64,000 nt of DNA from Pseudomonas benzenivorans (GCF_900100495.1 NZ_FNCT01000013.1:87445-151444), one strand, 5' to 3'; positions 26,992-36,090 are shown, counted from the stretch's first letter. Notes: a model not told the origin generated them from the letters alone. A program made the numbers and translations.

Positions 26992-27164
26992 GTTTCAACT
27001 CGGTTGGCGAATTCCTCGCCATGGGCACCCACGGCGCCTATGTCTGGTCGTCCTATGGCATCAGCCTCGCGGTTCTGGCCTTGAATGCCCTGCTGCCGAT
27101 CCTGGCACGGCGCCGCTACCTGCAAGACGAGGCGCGTCGTTTGCGCCGGGAGGAATCACAGTGA
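26988..27164 (+). CDS. ccmD: Heme exporter protein CcmD
   Basis: 58 residues with one transmembrane helix (about 20-40), preceded by the conserved FLAMGTHGAYVWSSYG and followed by a basic tail. It is a small partner in the CcmABC-CcmE complex. It overlaps ccmC and ccmE by 4 bp each. Confidence 0.92.
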   Translation: MSFNSVGEFLAMGTHGAYVWSSYGISLAVLALNALLPILARRRYLQDEARRLRREESQ

Positions 27165-27628
27165 ACCCTGTCCGCAAGAAGCGCCTGTTGATCATCCTGG
27201 CGATCCTCGCCGGGGTCGGTATCGCCCTGGCCCTGGCCCTGAGTGCGCTGCAACAGAACATCAACCTGTTCTATACGCCGACCCAGATCGCCAACGGCGA
27301 GGCGCCGCAGGATACCCGCATCCGCGCCGGCGGGCTGGTGGAGCAGGGGTCGGTGAAGCGCTCCGGAGACTCGCTGCAAACCGACTTCGTGGTCACCGAT
27401 GGAGTGAAGAGCGTGACCATCCGCTACAGCGGCATCCTTCCGGACCTGTTCCGCGAGGGGCAGGGCATCGTTGCCATGGGCAAGCTGGACGGCGACGGGC
27501 TGCTGATCGCCGATGAAGTGCTGGCCAAGCACGACGAGAACTACATGCCGCCGGAAGTCATGCAGGCGCTGGAGCAGAGCGGCATGAAACAGCAGCATGA
27601 CGCTGCCAATCAAGGGGGCGCGCAATGA
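27161..27628 (+). CDS. ccmE: Periplasmic heme chaperone CcmE
   Basis: 155 residues. An N-terminal membrane anchor (about 8-29) is followed by an OB-fold domain with IRAGGLVEQGSVKR. The covalent heme-binding His is H124 in LAKHDENYMPPE. GTG start inside the overlap with ccmD. It carries heme from CcmC to CcmF. Confidence 0.94.
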   Translation: MNPVRKKRLLIILAILAGVGIALALALSALQQNINLFYTPTQIANGEAPQDTRIRAGGLVEQGSVKRSGDSLQTDFVVTDGVKSVTIRYSGILPDLFREGQGIVAMGKLDGDGLLIADEVLAKHDENYMPPEVMQALEQSGMKQQHDAANQGGAQ

Positions 27629-29598
27629 TTCCCGAACTCGGCCACCTGGCCATGATCCTGGCCCTGTGTCTGGCCCTGGTGCAGGCCAGCCTGCCGCTGA
27701 TCGGCGCCTGGCGCGGCGACCACCAGTGGATGAGCCTGGCCGTGCCGGCGGCCTGGGGCCAGTTCGCCTTCCTGGCGTTCGCCTTCCTGTGCCTGACCTA
27801 TGCCTTCATGGTCGACGACTTTTCCGTGGCCTACGTGGCCAGCAACTCCAACAGCGCGCTGCCCTGGTACTACAAGTTCAGCGCCGTGTGGGGCGCCCAC
27901 GAGGGCTCGCTGCTGCTCTGGGCGTTGATCCTCGGTGGCTGGACCTTCGCCGTGTCGATCGGCTCGCGGCACTTGCCGGAGGAGATGCTCGCCCGGGTGC
28001 TGGGCGTGATGGGCATGATCAGCGTCGGCTTCCTGCTGTTCCTGATCGTCACCTCCAACCCCTTCGCGCGCCTGCTGCCGAACAGTCCGATGGACGGTCG
28101 CGACCTCAACCCGCTGTTGCAGGACTTTGGCCTGATCATCCACCCGCCGATGCTCTACATGGGCTACGTCGGCTTCTCCGTGGCCTTCGCCTTCGCCATC
28201 GCCGCCTTGCTCGGCGGCAAGCTGGATGCGGCCTGGGCGCGCTGGTCGCGGCCCTGGACCCTCACCGCCTGGGCCTTCCTCGGCACCGGCATCGCCCTTG
28301 GCTCCTGGTGGGCCTACTACGAGCTGGGCTGGGGCGGCTGGTGGTTCTGGGACCCGGTGGAGAACGCCTCGTTCATGCCCTGGCTGGTCGGCACCGCGCT
28401 GATCCACTCGCTGGCGGTCACCGAGAAGCGCGGCGTGTTCAAGAGCTGGACCGTGTTGCTGGCCATCGCCGCCTTCTCCCTTAGCCTGCTGGGGACCTTC
28501 CTGGTGCGTTCCGGGGTGCTCACCTCGGTGCATGCCTTCGCCACCGATCCGGCGCGCGGGGTGTTCGTCCTGGGGTTCCTGCTGCTGGTGGTCGGCGGTT
28601 CGCTGACCCTGTTCGCCATCCGCGCGCCGGTGGTCAGGAGCCAGGTCGGCTTCGCCCTGTGGTCGCGGGAAACCCTGTTGCTGGCGAATAACCTGATCCT
28701 GGTGGTGGCGGCGGCGATGATCCTGCTCGGCACCCTCTACCCGTTGGTGCTGGACGCCCTGACCGGCGCCAAGCTGTCGGTCGGCCCGCCGTATTTCAAC
28801 GCGCTGTTCGCGCCGCTGATGGGCCTGTTGCTGGCGATGCTCGCGGTCGGCGTGCTGGTACGCTGGAAGGACACCCCGTTGCGCTGGCTGCTCGGCATGT
28901 TGACCCCGGTACTGCTCGGCAGCGTGGCCCTTGCCGTGCTGGCGGGCCTGCTGATCGGCGACTTCAACTGGGCGGTGCTGGCGGTCTGCCTGCTGGCGGC
29001 CTGGGTGGTGCTGGCCGGGTTGCGCGACATCCATGCCAAGACCCGCCACAAGGGCCTGCTCAAAGGCCTGGCGGGCCTCGGTCGCAGCTACTGGGGCATG
29101 CAGCTGGCGCATTTCGGCCTGGCGGTCTGCGCCTTGGGGGTGATCCTCACCAGCCTCGGCAGCTTCGAGCGTGATATGCGCATGGCGCCGGGCGACTCGG
29201 TGGAGATGGGCGGTTACCGGTTCGTCTTCGACGGCGCCGTACATCACGAGGGGCCGAACTTCACCGCCGACAAGGGCACCGTGCGGGTGCTCGAGGACGG
29301 CGAGCAGATCGCCATGCTGCATCCGGAGAAACGCCTGTACAGCGTGCAGCAGTCGGTGATGACCGAGGCCGGCATCGATGCCGGTTTCACCCGCGACCTG
29401 TTCGTCGCCCTGGGCGAGCCGCTGGAGAATGGCGCCTGGGCCGTGCGCGTGCACATCAAGCCGTTCGTCCGCTGGATCTGGCTGGGCGCGCTGCTGATGA
29501 GCCTCGGCGGCCTGCTCGCGGCAAGCGACAAGCGCTACCGGATCAAGGTCAAGACCCGGGTGCGCGAAGCCCTGGGCATGGCGGGGGTGCAGGCATGA
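27625..29598 (+). CDS. ccmF: Cytochrome c heme lyase subunit CcmF
   Basis: 657 residues with about 15 hydrophobic helices. The WWD domain reads GWGGWWFWDPVENASFMPW, and conserved His residues are in WGAHEGSLLLW and HPPMLYMGY. It joins heme from CcmE to apocytochrome c together with CcmH/I. Normal length. Confidence 0.95.
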   Translation: MIPELGHLAMILALCLALVQASLPLIGAWRGDHQWMSLAVPAAWGQFAFLAFAFLCLTYAFMVDDFSVAYVASNSNSALPWYYKFSAVWGAHEGSLLLWALILGGWTFAVSIGSRHLPEEMLARVLGVMGMISVGFLLFLIVTSNPFARLLPNSPMDGRDLNPLLQDFGLIIHPPMLYMGYVGFSVAFAFAIAALLGGKLDAAWARWSRPWTLTAWAFLGTGIALGSWWAYYELGWGGWWFWDPVENASFMPWLVGTALIHSLAVTEKRGVFKSWTVLLAIAAFSLSLLGTFLVRSGVLTSVHAFATDPARGVFVLGFLLLVVGGSLTLFAIRAPVVRSQVGFALWSRETLLLANNLILVVAAAMILLGTLYPLVLDALTGAKLSVGPPYFNALFAPLMGLLLAMLAVGVLVRWKDTPLRWLLGMLTPVLLGSVALAVLAGLLIGDFNWAVLAVCLLAAWVVLAGLRDIHAKTRHKGLLKGLAGLGRSYWGMQLAHFGLAVCALGVILTSLGSFERDMRMAPGDSVEMGGYRFVFDGAVHHEGPNFTADKGTVRVLEDGEQIAMLHPEKRLYSVQQSVMTEAGIDAGFTRDLFVALGEPLENGAWAVRVHIKPFVRWIWLGALLMSLGGLLAASDKRYRIKVKTRVREALGMAGVQA

Positions 29599-30134
29599 GG
29601 CGCTTGCTGTTGGTCGTGCCCTTGGCGATATTCCTCGGCGTTGCGCTATTCCTCTATCGCGGCCTCTATCTCAACCCGACCGAGCTGCCCTCGGCGTTGA
29701 TCGGCAAGCCGTTTCCGGCCTTTGCCCTGCCGTCGCTGGACCAGCCGGGGCGGACCCTGACCCACGACGACCTCAAGGGCAAGCCGGCCCTGGTCAATGT
29801 CTGGGCGACCTGGTGTCCGTCCTGCCGCGCCGAGCACCCGGTGCTGAACCAGCTGAAACAGATGGGCGTGACCATCCATGGGGTCAACTACAAGGACCAA
29901 CGCGCGCCGGCACAGAAGTGGCTGCGCGAGCTGCACAACCCCTACCAGCTGAATATCGAGGACGCCAAGGGCAGCCTGGGCCTCGACCTGGGGGTCTATG
30001 GCGCCCCCGAGACGTTCTTCATCGATGCCCAGGGGATCATCCGCCACAAGTTCGTCGGTACCATCGACGAGCGCGTCTGGCGCGAGCAGTTGGCGCCGCT
30101 CTATCAGCAACTGGTCGACGAGGCAAAACTATGA
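29595..30134 (+). CDS. ccmG: Thiol:disulfide interchange protein CcmG (DsbE)
   Basis: 179 residues. One N-terminal membrane anchor (about 5-24) precedes a periplasmic thioredoxin fold with active site WATWCPSCRAEHPV and cis-Pro region YGAPETFFID. It reduces apocytochrome c cysteines with CcmH. The ATG overlaps the ccmF stop. Confidence 0.95.
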   Translation: MRRLLLVVPLAIFLGVALFLYRGLYLNPTELPSALIGKPFPAFALPSLDQPGRTLTHDDLKGKPALVNVWATWCPSCRAEHPVLNQLKQMGVTIHGVNYKDQRAPAQKWLRELHNPYQLNIEDAKGSLGLDLGVYGAPETFFIDAQGIIRHKFVGTIDERVWREQLAPLYQQLVDEAKL

Positions 30135-30616
30135 AGCGCCTGCTGAGCTCGGCAATCCTGGGGCTGGCTCTGCTCGGCAGCGCCCAGGCGGCCATCGATA
30201 CCTACGAGTTCGCCAGCGAGGCGGAACGCCAGCGCTACCGCAGTCTGGTCGAGGAGCTGCGCTGCCCGAAGTGCCAGAACCAGAACATCGCCGACTCCGA
30301 TGCGCCGATCGCCATGGACCTGCGCGCGGAGATCTACCGCATGCTCGAGGAAGGCAAGGACGACCAGCAGATCATCGAGTTTCTGGTGGCCCGCTACGGC
30401 GATTTCGTGCTCTACAAACCACCGGTCACGGCGCGCACCCTGCTGCTCTGGTACGGACCCGCGGCGCTGCTGGTCGGTGGTTTCGTGCTGCTCGGGGTGA
30501 TCGTGGTGCGCCGCCGTGGCAAGCGGCCCTCTGCGCAGAACGGCCTCTCCGCGGATGAACAGCAACGCCTCGCCGCCCTGTTGAATCAAGCGTCCATGGA
30601 TAAGAAAGACCGATGA
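30131..30616 (+). CDS. ccmH: Cytochrome c maturation protein CcmH
   Basis: 161 residues. The signal peptide (about 1-20) is followed by the redox motif LRCPKCQNQNIADSDAP (CxxC), a helical domain and one transmembrane helix (about 106-126). It reduces apocytochrome thiols. It overlaps both ccmG and ccmI by 4 bp. Confidence 0.95.
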   Translation: MKRLLSSAILGLALLGSAQAAIDTYEFASEAERQRYRSLVEELRCPKCQNQNIADSDAPIAMDLRAEIYRMLEEGKDDQQIIEFLVARYGDFVLYKPPVTARTLLLWYGPAALLVGGFVLLGVIVVRRRGKRPSAQNGLSADEQQRLAALLNQASMDKKDR

Positions 30617-31821
30617 TCGAATTCTGGCTGTCCGCCGGCCTGCTGTTGCTGGCCGCCCTGGGTTTTTTGCTGATCCCGCTGCTACGCGGGCGCAAGGCCC
30701 AGGCCGAAGAAGACCGCACCGCACTGAATGTCACCCTCTATCAGGAGCGCCTGCAGGAGCTGGAGAGTCAGCGCCAGGCGGGCACCCTCAGCGACGCGCA
30801 ATGGCAAGCCGGCCGCGACGAGGCCGCGCGCGAGCTGCTCGCCGACACCGAGAACGCGGAGGGCGCCAGGCACGGCGTTCTGGGGCGTAAGGTGCCGATA
30901 GCCGTCGCCTTGTTGATGCCGCTGCTGGGTTACGGCCTGTACCTGTACTGGGGGGCGATCGACCAGGTCGAGCAGGCGCGGGTGTTTGCCGAACAGCCGC
31001 GCAGCATCGAGGAAATGACCGCGCGGCTGGAGGCGACGGTGCAGGCCGATCCGCAGTCGGCCGAGGGCTGGTACTTCCTCGGCCGAGCCTATATGGCCCA
31101 GGACCGGGCGGGCGAGGCCGCCAAGGCCTTCGAGCGCGCGGTGGGCATCGCCGGGCGCCAGCCGGAGCTGCTCGGCCAATGGGCGCAGGCCCTGTACTTC
31201 GCCGGCGACAAGCAATGGAGCGAGCAGTTGCAGGCGCTCACCGATGAGTCGCTGCAGGCCGATCCGGCGGAGGTCACCAGCCTCGGCCTGCTCGGTATCG
31301 CGGCCTATGAAGAGGGGCGTTTCCAGGACGCCATCGGCTTCTGGGAGCGCTTGGTCGCGGTGCTGCCGGAGCAGGATCCGTCGCGCCTGGCGATCGAGAG
31401 CGGCATCGCCCGCGCCCGCGAGCGCCTCGCTCCGCAGGCGCCCGGACAGACGGCACAAGCGCCTGCCACGACGGGGCGGCTGACCGTCAGGGTCGACCTG
31501 GCCGCGGCACTGAAGGGCAAAGTGCAGCCGAGCGACAGCGTGTTCGTCTTCGCCCGTGCCGTGTCCGGTCCGCCGATGCCGCTGGCGGTCAAACGCCTGA
31601 CCGTTGCCGACCTGCCGGCCGAAGTCAGCCTGTCGGACAGCGATGCGATGATGCCGCAACTGAAGCTCTCCGGTTTCGCCCAGGTGCAGCTGGTGGCGCG
31701 GATTTCGCGCAGCGGCACGGCCACCGCCGGCGAGTGGATTGGCCGCAGCCAGCCGCTGGCCAGCAGCACGCTCGAGCCGCAGAACTTGACCATCGACAGC
31801 GCGGACGGGCAAAACCCATGA
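30613..31821 (+). CDS. ccmI: Cytochrome c maturation protein CcmI (CycH), TPR protein
   Basis: 402 residues. Two N-terminal membrane helices (about 4-23 and 95-115) flank a cytoplasmic coiled-coil loop. A periplasmic TPR domain follows (GWYFLGRAYMAQDRAGEAAKAFERAV and neighbours, about 150-270), then a C-terminal beta domain. It chaperones apocytochrome c. Last core gene of the ccm operon. Confidence 0.93.
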   Translation: MIEFWLSAGLLLLAALGFLLIPLLRGRKAQAEEDRTALNVTLYQERLQELESQRQAGTLSDAQWQAGRDEAARELLADTENAEGARHGVLGRKVPIAVALLMPLLGYGLYLYWGAIDQVEQARVFAEQPRSIEEMTARLEATVQADPQSAEGWYFLGRAYMAQDRAGEAAKAFERAVGIAGRQPELLGQWAQALYFAGDKQWSEQLQALTDESLQADPAEVTSLGLLGIAAYEEGRFQDAIGFWERLVAVLPEQDPSRLAIESGIARARERLAPQAPGQTAQAPATTGRLTVRVDLAAALKGKVQPSDSVFVFARAVSGPPMPLAVKRLTVADLPAEVSLSDSDAMMPQLKLSGFAQVQLVARISRSGTATAGEWIGRSQPLASSTLEPQNLTIDSADGQNP

Positions 31822-32138
31822 ATAGATTGACTGCGATTGTCCTGGCCATCGGTCTGTCCAGCCTCGCCGGTTGTGCGGTGCAGGGCACGGCGCCGATCGG
31901 CACGCTGCCGGCGAGCACGTCCCACCCGCGCTACGCGCCGCCGCCGGGCGCGCAAAGCCAGTGGGATGCCGGCCTTGGAGTCTATGTAGTGGGTGGGGCG
32001 CGCGACCTGTATTACCGCGAGCGCACCTATTACCGCTGGAACCAGGGCTGGAGCTGGGCCACCAGCGCGCAAGGGCCCTGGCAGCCGACCGACAGCAGTG
32101 GCGTGCCGCCGGGCCTGTACCGACGCTACGCGCAGTAA
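31818..32138 (+). CDS. Small predicted lipoprotein at the end of the ccm operon
   Basis: 106 residues. The lipoprotein signal MNRLTAIVLAIGLSSLAGC has a clear lipobox (LAGC, Cys19). The mature part is Tyr/Trp-rich (YYRERTYYRWNQGWSWATS). The ATG overlaps the ccmI stop (ATGA), so it is co-translated with the ccm genes. I do not recognise the family, and a link to cytochrome maturation is only suggested by position. Confidence 0.7.
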   Translation: MNRLTAIVLAIGLSSLAGCAVQGTAPIGTLPASTSHPRYAPPPGAQSQWDAGLGVYVVGGARDLYYRERTYYRWNQGWSWATSAQGPWQPTDSSGVPPGLYRRYAQ

Positions 32139-32180
32139 GCGCCTGAGCCCCCATTCCGCTTCGGTTCTCGGGTATTTCCT

Positions 32181-32258
32181 AGGAGCGGCGGGGACGCCCA
32201 GCTCCATGGCCGCGATAGCGCGCGCCGGCCAAAAGCATCGAGGCCATGGGCCGCTCCT
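32181..32258. repeat. Two-tier palindromic intergenic repeat
   Basis: The outer arms AGGAGCGGC (32181-32189) and GCCGCTCCT (32250-32258) match perfectly. The inner arms CCATGGCC and GGCCATGG do as well. The pattern AGGAGCGGC...GCCGCTCCT is a familiar dispersed palindrome in Pseudomonas. It lies after the ccm lipoprotein gene and could act in mRNA 3'-end stability. Confidence 0.7.
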
Positions 32259-32275
32259 GCCACGCCCCTGTGTCC

Positions 32276-32353
32276 CGTAGCCCGGTTGAAATCCGGGACG
32301 TTCACCGCCTGCTCAACAGCTCCCGGATTGCGCCGGGGCTGATCCGTATGTGG
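32276..32353. repeat. Dispersed repeat, copy 1 (CGTAGCCxGG...ATCCGGGA type)
   Basis: Begins CGTAGCCCGG, continues through ATCCGGGA and CCGGATTGCGC, and ends GGCTGATCCGTATGTGG. A second copy at 37032-37096 shares the order CGTAGCC / ATCCGGGA / CCGGATTxCGC / GCTGATCC. The internal arms (ATCCGGGA and TCCCGGAT) can form a hairpin. It lies between the ccm and pirin genes. Confidence 0.65.
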
Positions 32354-32366
32354 ACATGCGCCGCGA

Positions 32367-33221
32367 TCAGACCAGCACGCCGTCGCGAAAGTCGCGCAGC
32401 GCCTGCTCGATCTCTTCCCGGCTATTCATCACGAACGGCCCGTATTGCACGATCGGCTCGCCCAGCGGCTTGCCGGCGATCAGCAGCACCCGCGCTCCGC
32501 TGGCACTCTGCAACTGCAATTCGCCCTCGTCGGACAGGCGCACCAGGCGCCCGGCATCGGCCTGCTGTGGGCGTTCGCCTGGTAGTTCCAGGCTGCCTTC
32601 GTAGACGTAGAGCAGCACGCGGTGGCCCTCCGGCAGGCGTGGGGCGATCCGGCTGCCGGCAGGCAGGCGCAGGTCGAACAGCTGCGGCTCGGTATGCGGC
32701 CGCTGCACGGCGCCGGCCTGTTGCCGCTGGCCGTCGTCGAACTGCCCGGCGATCACCACCACCTCGACGCCGTCCGCGCTGGTCAGGCGCGGAATCTCGC
32801 TGGCGGGAATGTCGCGGTAGCCTGGATCGCCGAGTTTGTCCTTGGCCGGCAGGTTGAGCCAGAGCTGGAAGCCGCGCATCACGCCCTGTTCCTGTTCGGG
32901 CATCTCGCTGTGGATGATGCCGCGGGCGGCGGTCATCCACTGCACTCCACCGCTTTGCAGCAGGCCGACATTGCCCAAGTGGTCTTCGTGGCGCATGCGC
33001 CCTTCGAGCATGTAGGTGATGGTCTCGAAGCCGCGGTGCGGGTGCGGCGGAAAGCCGGCGATATAGTCGTCCGGGTTGTCCGAACCGAACTCGTCGAGCA
33101 TCAGGAACGGATCGAAGCGTTCGATCCCGGCGCCGCCGATCACCCGGTTCAGGCGCACCCCGGCGCCGTCGGACGCGGGTTGGCCGGGTTGGATGGCGAG
33201 TACGCTACGCAGTTGGCTCAT
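32367..33221 (-). CDS. Pirin family protein
   Basis: 284 residues, bicupin fold. The metal-binding His residues are in GFPPHPHRGFETITYMLEG and MRHEDHLGNVG, followed by the conserved GGVQWMTAARGIIHSEMP. Pirins bind iron and several act as quercetin dioxygenases or redox regulators; which applies here is unknown. The ATG at 33221 has a strong gaggaggt 8 bases upstream. Monocistronic. Confidence 0.9.
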   Translation of the reverse strand: MSQLRSVLAIQPGQPASDGAGVRLNRVIGGAGIERFDPFLMLDEFGSDNPDDYIAGFPPHPHRGFETITYMLEGRMRHEDHLGNVGLLQSGGVQWMTAARGIIHSEMPEQEQGVMRGFQLWLNLPAKDKLGDPGYRDIPASEIPRLTSADGVEVVVIAGQFDDGQRQQAGAVQRPHTEPQLFDLRLPAGSRIAPRLPEGHRVLLYVYEGSLELPGERPQQADAGRLVRLSDEGELQLQSASGARVLLIAGKPLGEPIVQYGPFVMNSREEIEQALRDFRDGVLV

Positions 33222-33372
33222 CGGGCACCTCCTCAAGTGGGAATATGCCCATGCTATGCCTATCAATCAGATTGATGGTTGCGAAATTCGCGGGATAAAA
33301 ATCGATTTATTCGATATTTAGAGGGGCGAGATCCTCGCCTTGGCCACAGCATCCGTGACGCTGGGCGCAGGC

Positions 33373-34146
33373 TCACTCGGCGATCTGCAGTTTGCGCGCC
33401 TCGCTATAGGCGTAGCGCAGCTTCTCGTACTCGAACGGCGAGTTGAGCTGGCCGTAACGGAAATCGGTGATGGCGCGCTGGTCGACCATCTTCAGCGCGG
33501 TGATCTCCGGGTGGTTGCCGCTGGCTTCGGCGACGTTGAGCAGGTTGACCTGGCTCTCCACGCCGAAGTCCACCACCAGCCCACCGGTGTCGCGCAGATT
33601 GGCGGGGCCGAGCAGCGGCAGCATCAGGTAGGGGCCGGCCGGTACGCCATAGACGCCCAGGGTCTGGCCGAAGTCTTCCTTCTGTTTCGGCAGGCCCATC
33701 CGGCTGGCCGGGTCCCACAGCCCGGCCACCCCGAGGGTGGTATTGAACAGCAGGCGGGCGCTGGTCTGCAGCGAGCGCTTGCCCTTGAATTGCAGCAGGC
33801 TGTTGAGCAGGCTGGGTACATCGCCCAGGTTGCTGAAGAAGTTGCTCACCCCGTGCTGCACCAGAGTCGGGGTGACGTAGCGGTAGCCGTCCACCAGCGG
33901 CAGGAATACCCATTGGTCGAAGCGGTAGTTGAAGTGGTAGACGCGGCGGTTCCACGACTCCAGCGGATCGTAGACATTCAATGCGCCGAGCGTCGAGCGC
34001 TCGAACTCGCGCTGGTCGAGACGCGGATTGAACTGCAGGTGTTGCAGCGGTTGCGTGAAGCCGTCGTCATCCACCTGGTGTTCTGCCTGGACCAGGCCGC
34101 TGGCGAGCAGGCAGGTGCACAGGAGGGCGGTGAAACGCTTAGCCAC
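33373..34146 (-). CDS. mlaA: MlaA/VacJ family outer-membrane lipid asymmetry protein
   Basis: 257 residues with GTG start. It contains the MlaA signature NVYDPLESWNRRVYHFNYRFD and SNFFSNLGDVPSLLNSLLQ. The N-terminus looks like an ordinary signal peptide (ending GLVQA|E) and I see no convincing lipobox, whereas E. coli MlaA is a lipoprotein. It removes misplaced phospholipids from the outer membrane for the Mla pathway. It overlaps the upstream hydrolase gene by 8 bp, so the two form an operon. Confidence 0.88.
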   Translation of the reverse strand: MAKRFTALLCTCLLASGLVQAEHQVDDDGFTQPLQHLQFNPRLDQREFERSTLGALNVYDPLESWNRRVYHFNYRFDQWVFLPLVDGYRYVTPTLVQHGVSNFFSNLGDVPSLLNSLLQFKGKRSLQTSARLLFNTTLGVAGLWDPASRMGLPKQKEDFGQTLGVYGVPAGPYLMLPLLGPANLRDTGGLVVDFGVESQVNLLNVAEASGNHPEITALKMVDQRAITDFRYGQLNSPFEYEKLRYAYSEARKLQIAE

Positions 34147-35443
34147 GGAAGAACTCCAGCATGGCGTCGCTGTTGACGCGGTAATTGAGGTTGCCGAGGT
34201 GCCCGCCATGGGGGTAGACGGTCAGGCGCTCGCCCAGGGTGCGGCGCAGGAAACCCAGGTCACCGCGACCGAGGATCACATCGTCGGCGTTGTGCATCAC
34301 GGCGACCTTGCTGCTGTTCCTCAGGTAATCCTCGAGGGCGTAGAGGCTGACCTGATTGATCAACTGGTTCAGGCTGCCGCCGTTATAGCGCGCCCGCCAC
34401 ATGGGGATCAGTTGTTCGGTGATGTAGCAGTCGAAGTCGCACTGCAGCGCGCGCTTGAAGAACGGCGTGAGGCTGGTGCCCTCGCCGATCGGGATACCCA
34501 CGGGGGTGATCAGGCCGCGACGGTTGATCAAGTCCGAGGTGAAGGCGATGTCCGCCGCGGCGAAGCGGAACACCGCGCCGATCAACATGGCCATCTGCTC
34601 GTCCGACAGCTGCTCCTTGGACTGCTGGAAGTCGTAGAGCATGGCGTCGTTGAGGTCGATGTGACCCTTGCGCTGGAAATAGCGGGTCAGCTTGCCCAGC
34701 ATCAGCTCGTAGAAGGTGGTGGTGTCGTCGATGCCTTCGACCCGGGTTTGCACCAGGCGGTCGAGGTTGCTGATCGAGGTGTAGAGGTTGACCGGCGGAT
34801 TCAGCAGCAGCACGCGCTTGAAGTTGAAGCCGCGCCGGGTTTCGTCGAGATGGCTGACGAAGGCCGCTTGCAGCGCACCGAGGCTGTAACCGGTCAGGTG
34901 GAACGCGCTGATCGCCAGTTTCGGATGTTGCGCACGCACGGCGTGCATCACGCGGTACAGGTCGTCGGCATCGTCGCTGGTAAAGCCGGGGGTGGCGAAG
35001 CGCGAGGCAGCGGTCATGAAGTCGTAGCTGCTCGGCGAGGACAGCTGCACCACATGGTAGCCGGCGCCGTAGAACAGTTTCTTCAGGTATTCCGAGGTGC
35101 TGTTGGCGTAATGCCCGCCGGTACCGGGGATGATGAAGATCAGCGGCGCCTGGCCTTTCTGCTGGGCCAGGCGGTAACGCAGCTTGGTCACCGGCCAGAA
35201 GTTTTCCGGCACCTCGAACTCGCGTTCCGGGCGCAGTTTAATCTGGTAGTCGGCCTGCTCGATATCCGCATCGGCCGGCAGCGCCGGGCGCAAATTCGGC
35301 GGTGTGGTGGCGATGGTCGCCTCGAATGGGTTGCTCAGCGGATAGCCATAGCTGCGCGCATCGATGTCGGCCGCCCACAGCGGCACACAGAGGACGAGGC
35401 CGCCGAAAGCGGCGGCGAGGCGATGGAGGAGCGGCATGGCCAA
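34139..35443 (-). CDS. Exported alpha/beta-hydrolase linked to mlaA
   Basis: 434 residues. Signal peptide (about 1-25), oxyanion-hole region LIFIIPGTGGHYAN, nucleophile Ser in LTGYSLGALQAAF, a likely acid in MHNADDVI and the catalytic His in YPHGGHLGN near the C-terminus. It is a periplasmic serine hydrolase. Its overlap with mlaA suggests a role in outer-membrane lipid handling, but the substrate is not known. The start follows aaaggga. Confidence 0.8.
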   Translation of the reverse strand: MAMPLLHRLAAAFGGLVLCVPLWAADIDARSYGYPLSNPFEATIATTPPNLRPALPADADIEQADYQIKLRPEREFEVPENFWPVTKLRYRLAQQKGQAPLIFIIPGTGGHYANSTSEYLKKLFYGAGYHVVQLSSPSSYDFMTAASRFATPGFTSDDADDLYRVMHAVRAQHPKLAISAFHLTGYSLGALQAAFVSHLDETRRGFNFKRVLLLNPPVNLYTSISNLDRLVQTRVEGIDDTTTFYELMLGKLTRYFQRKGHIDLNDAMLYDFQQSKEQLSDEQMAMLIGAVFRFAAADIAFTSDLINRRGLITPVGIPIGEGTSLTPFFKRALQCDFDCYITEQLIPMWRARYNGGSLNQLINQVSLYALEDYLRNSSKVAVMHNADDVILGRGDLGFLRRTLGERLTVYPHGGHLGNLNYRVNSDAMLEFFRG

Positions 35444-35512
35444 GTCCCTTTAGAAGAGAGCGTGCTGATTGAATGCTCGGGCTATGACAACTGGATGCCG
35501 GCCAAGTGCCGA

Positions 35513-36001
35513 TCAGAGTGCTTTTTCCGCCAGGTCGCGCAGCGCCGGGCCGGTCAGGCGATACTGCGTCCAGTCATCCAGCGGCTCGGCGCCCAGGCGC
35601 TGGTAGAAGCCGATGGCCGGCTGGTTCCAGTCCAGTACCGCCCACTCCAGGCGACCGCAGCCGCGCTCGACGGCGAACCCGGCGAGGCGGCCGAGCAAGG
35701 CTTTGCCCAAACCGGCGCCGCGCGCAGTGGGGCGCACATAGAGGTCTTCCAGGTAGATCCCGGGCTTGCCGAGAAAGGTCGAATAGTTGTGGAAGAACAG
35801 GGCGAAGCCTTCCGCCTGGCCATCCACCTCGCCGATCAGCACCTCGGCGAAGGGGCGTTCGCCGAACAGATGCTCGGTCAGTTGCTCCGGGGCGGCGACC
35901 ACCTGGTCGCTGAGTTTCTCGTACTCGGCCAGTTCGCCGATCAGAGCCAGGATCAGCGCGACGTCGTCAGGTTGCGCGGTGCGGATATGCAGGCGGGGCA
36001 T
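35513..36001 (-). CDS. GNAT family N-acetyltransferase
   Basis: 162 residues. GNAT fold with acetyl-CoA loop GIYLEDLYVRPTARGAGLGKALL and C-terminal VLDWNQPAIGFYQRLGAEP, which resembles diamine/polyamine acetyltransferases (SAT-like). The ATG at 36001 follows ccaaggaacgacc. Substrate not determinable. Confidence 0.85.
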   Translation of the reverse strand: MPRLHIRTAQPDDVALILALIGELAEYEKLSDQVVAAPEQLTEHLFGERPFAEVLIGEVDGQAEGFALFFHNYSTFLGKPGIYLEDLYVRPTARGAGLGKALLGRLAGFAVERGCGRLEWAVLDWNQPAIGFYQRLGAEPLDDWTQYRLTGPALRDLAEKAL

Positions 36002-36090
36002 GGTCGTTCCTTGGGCCAGTGGTGCTGGCGAGCATGCCGTGCCGCAATGGGTTTCGGCAATAGATGGCGTACGGCGCCTGGCCCGCAGGT

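Noticed and set aside
27610..29454. 614-codon minus-strand frame opposite ccmF
   Set aside because: Same type of shadow; ccmF is complete on the other strand.
33325..33339. Hairpin GGCGAG-atc-CTCGCC as an mlaA terminator
   Set aside because: Short stem and no T-run on the relevant strand; too weak to call.
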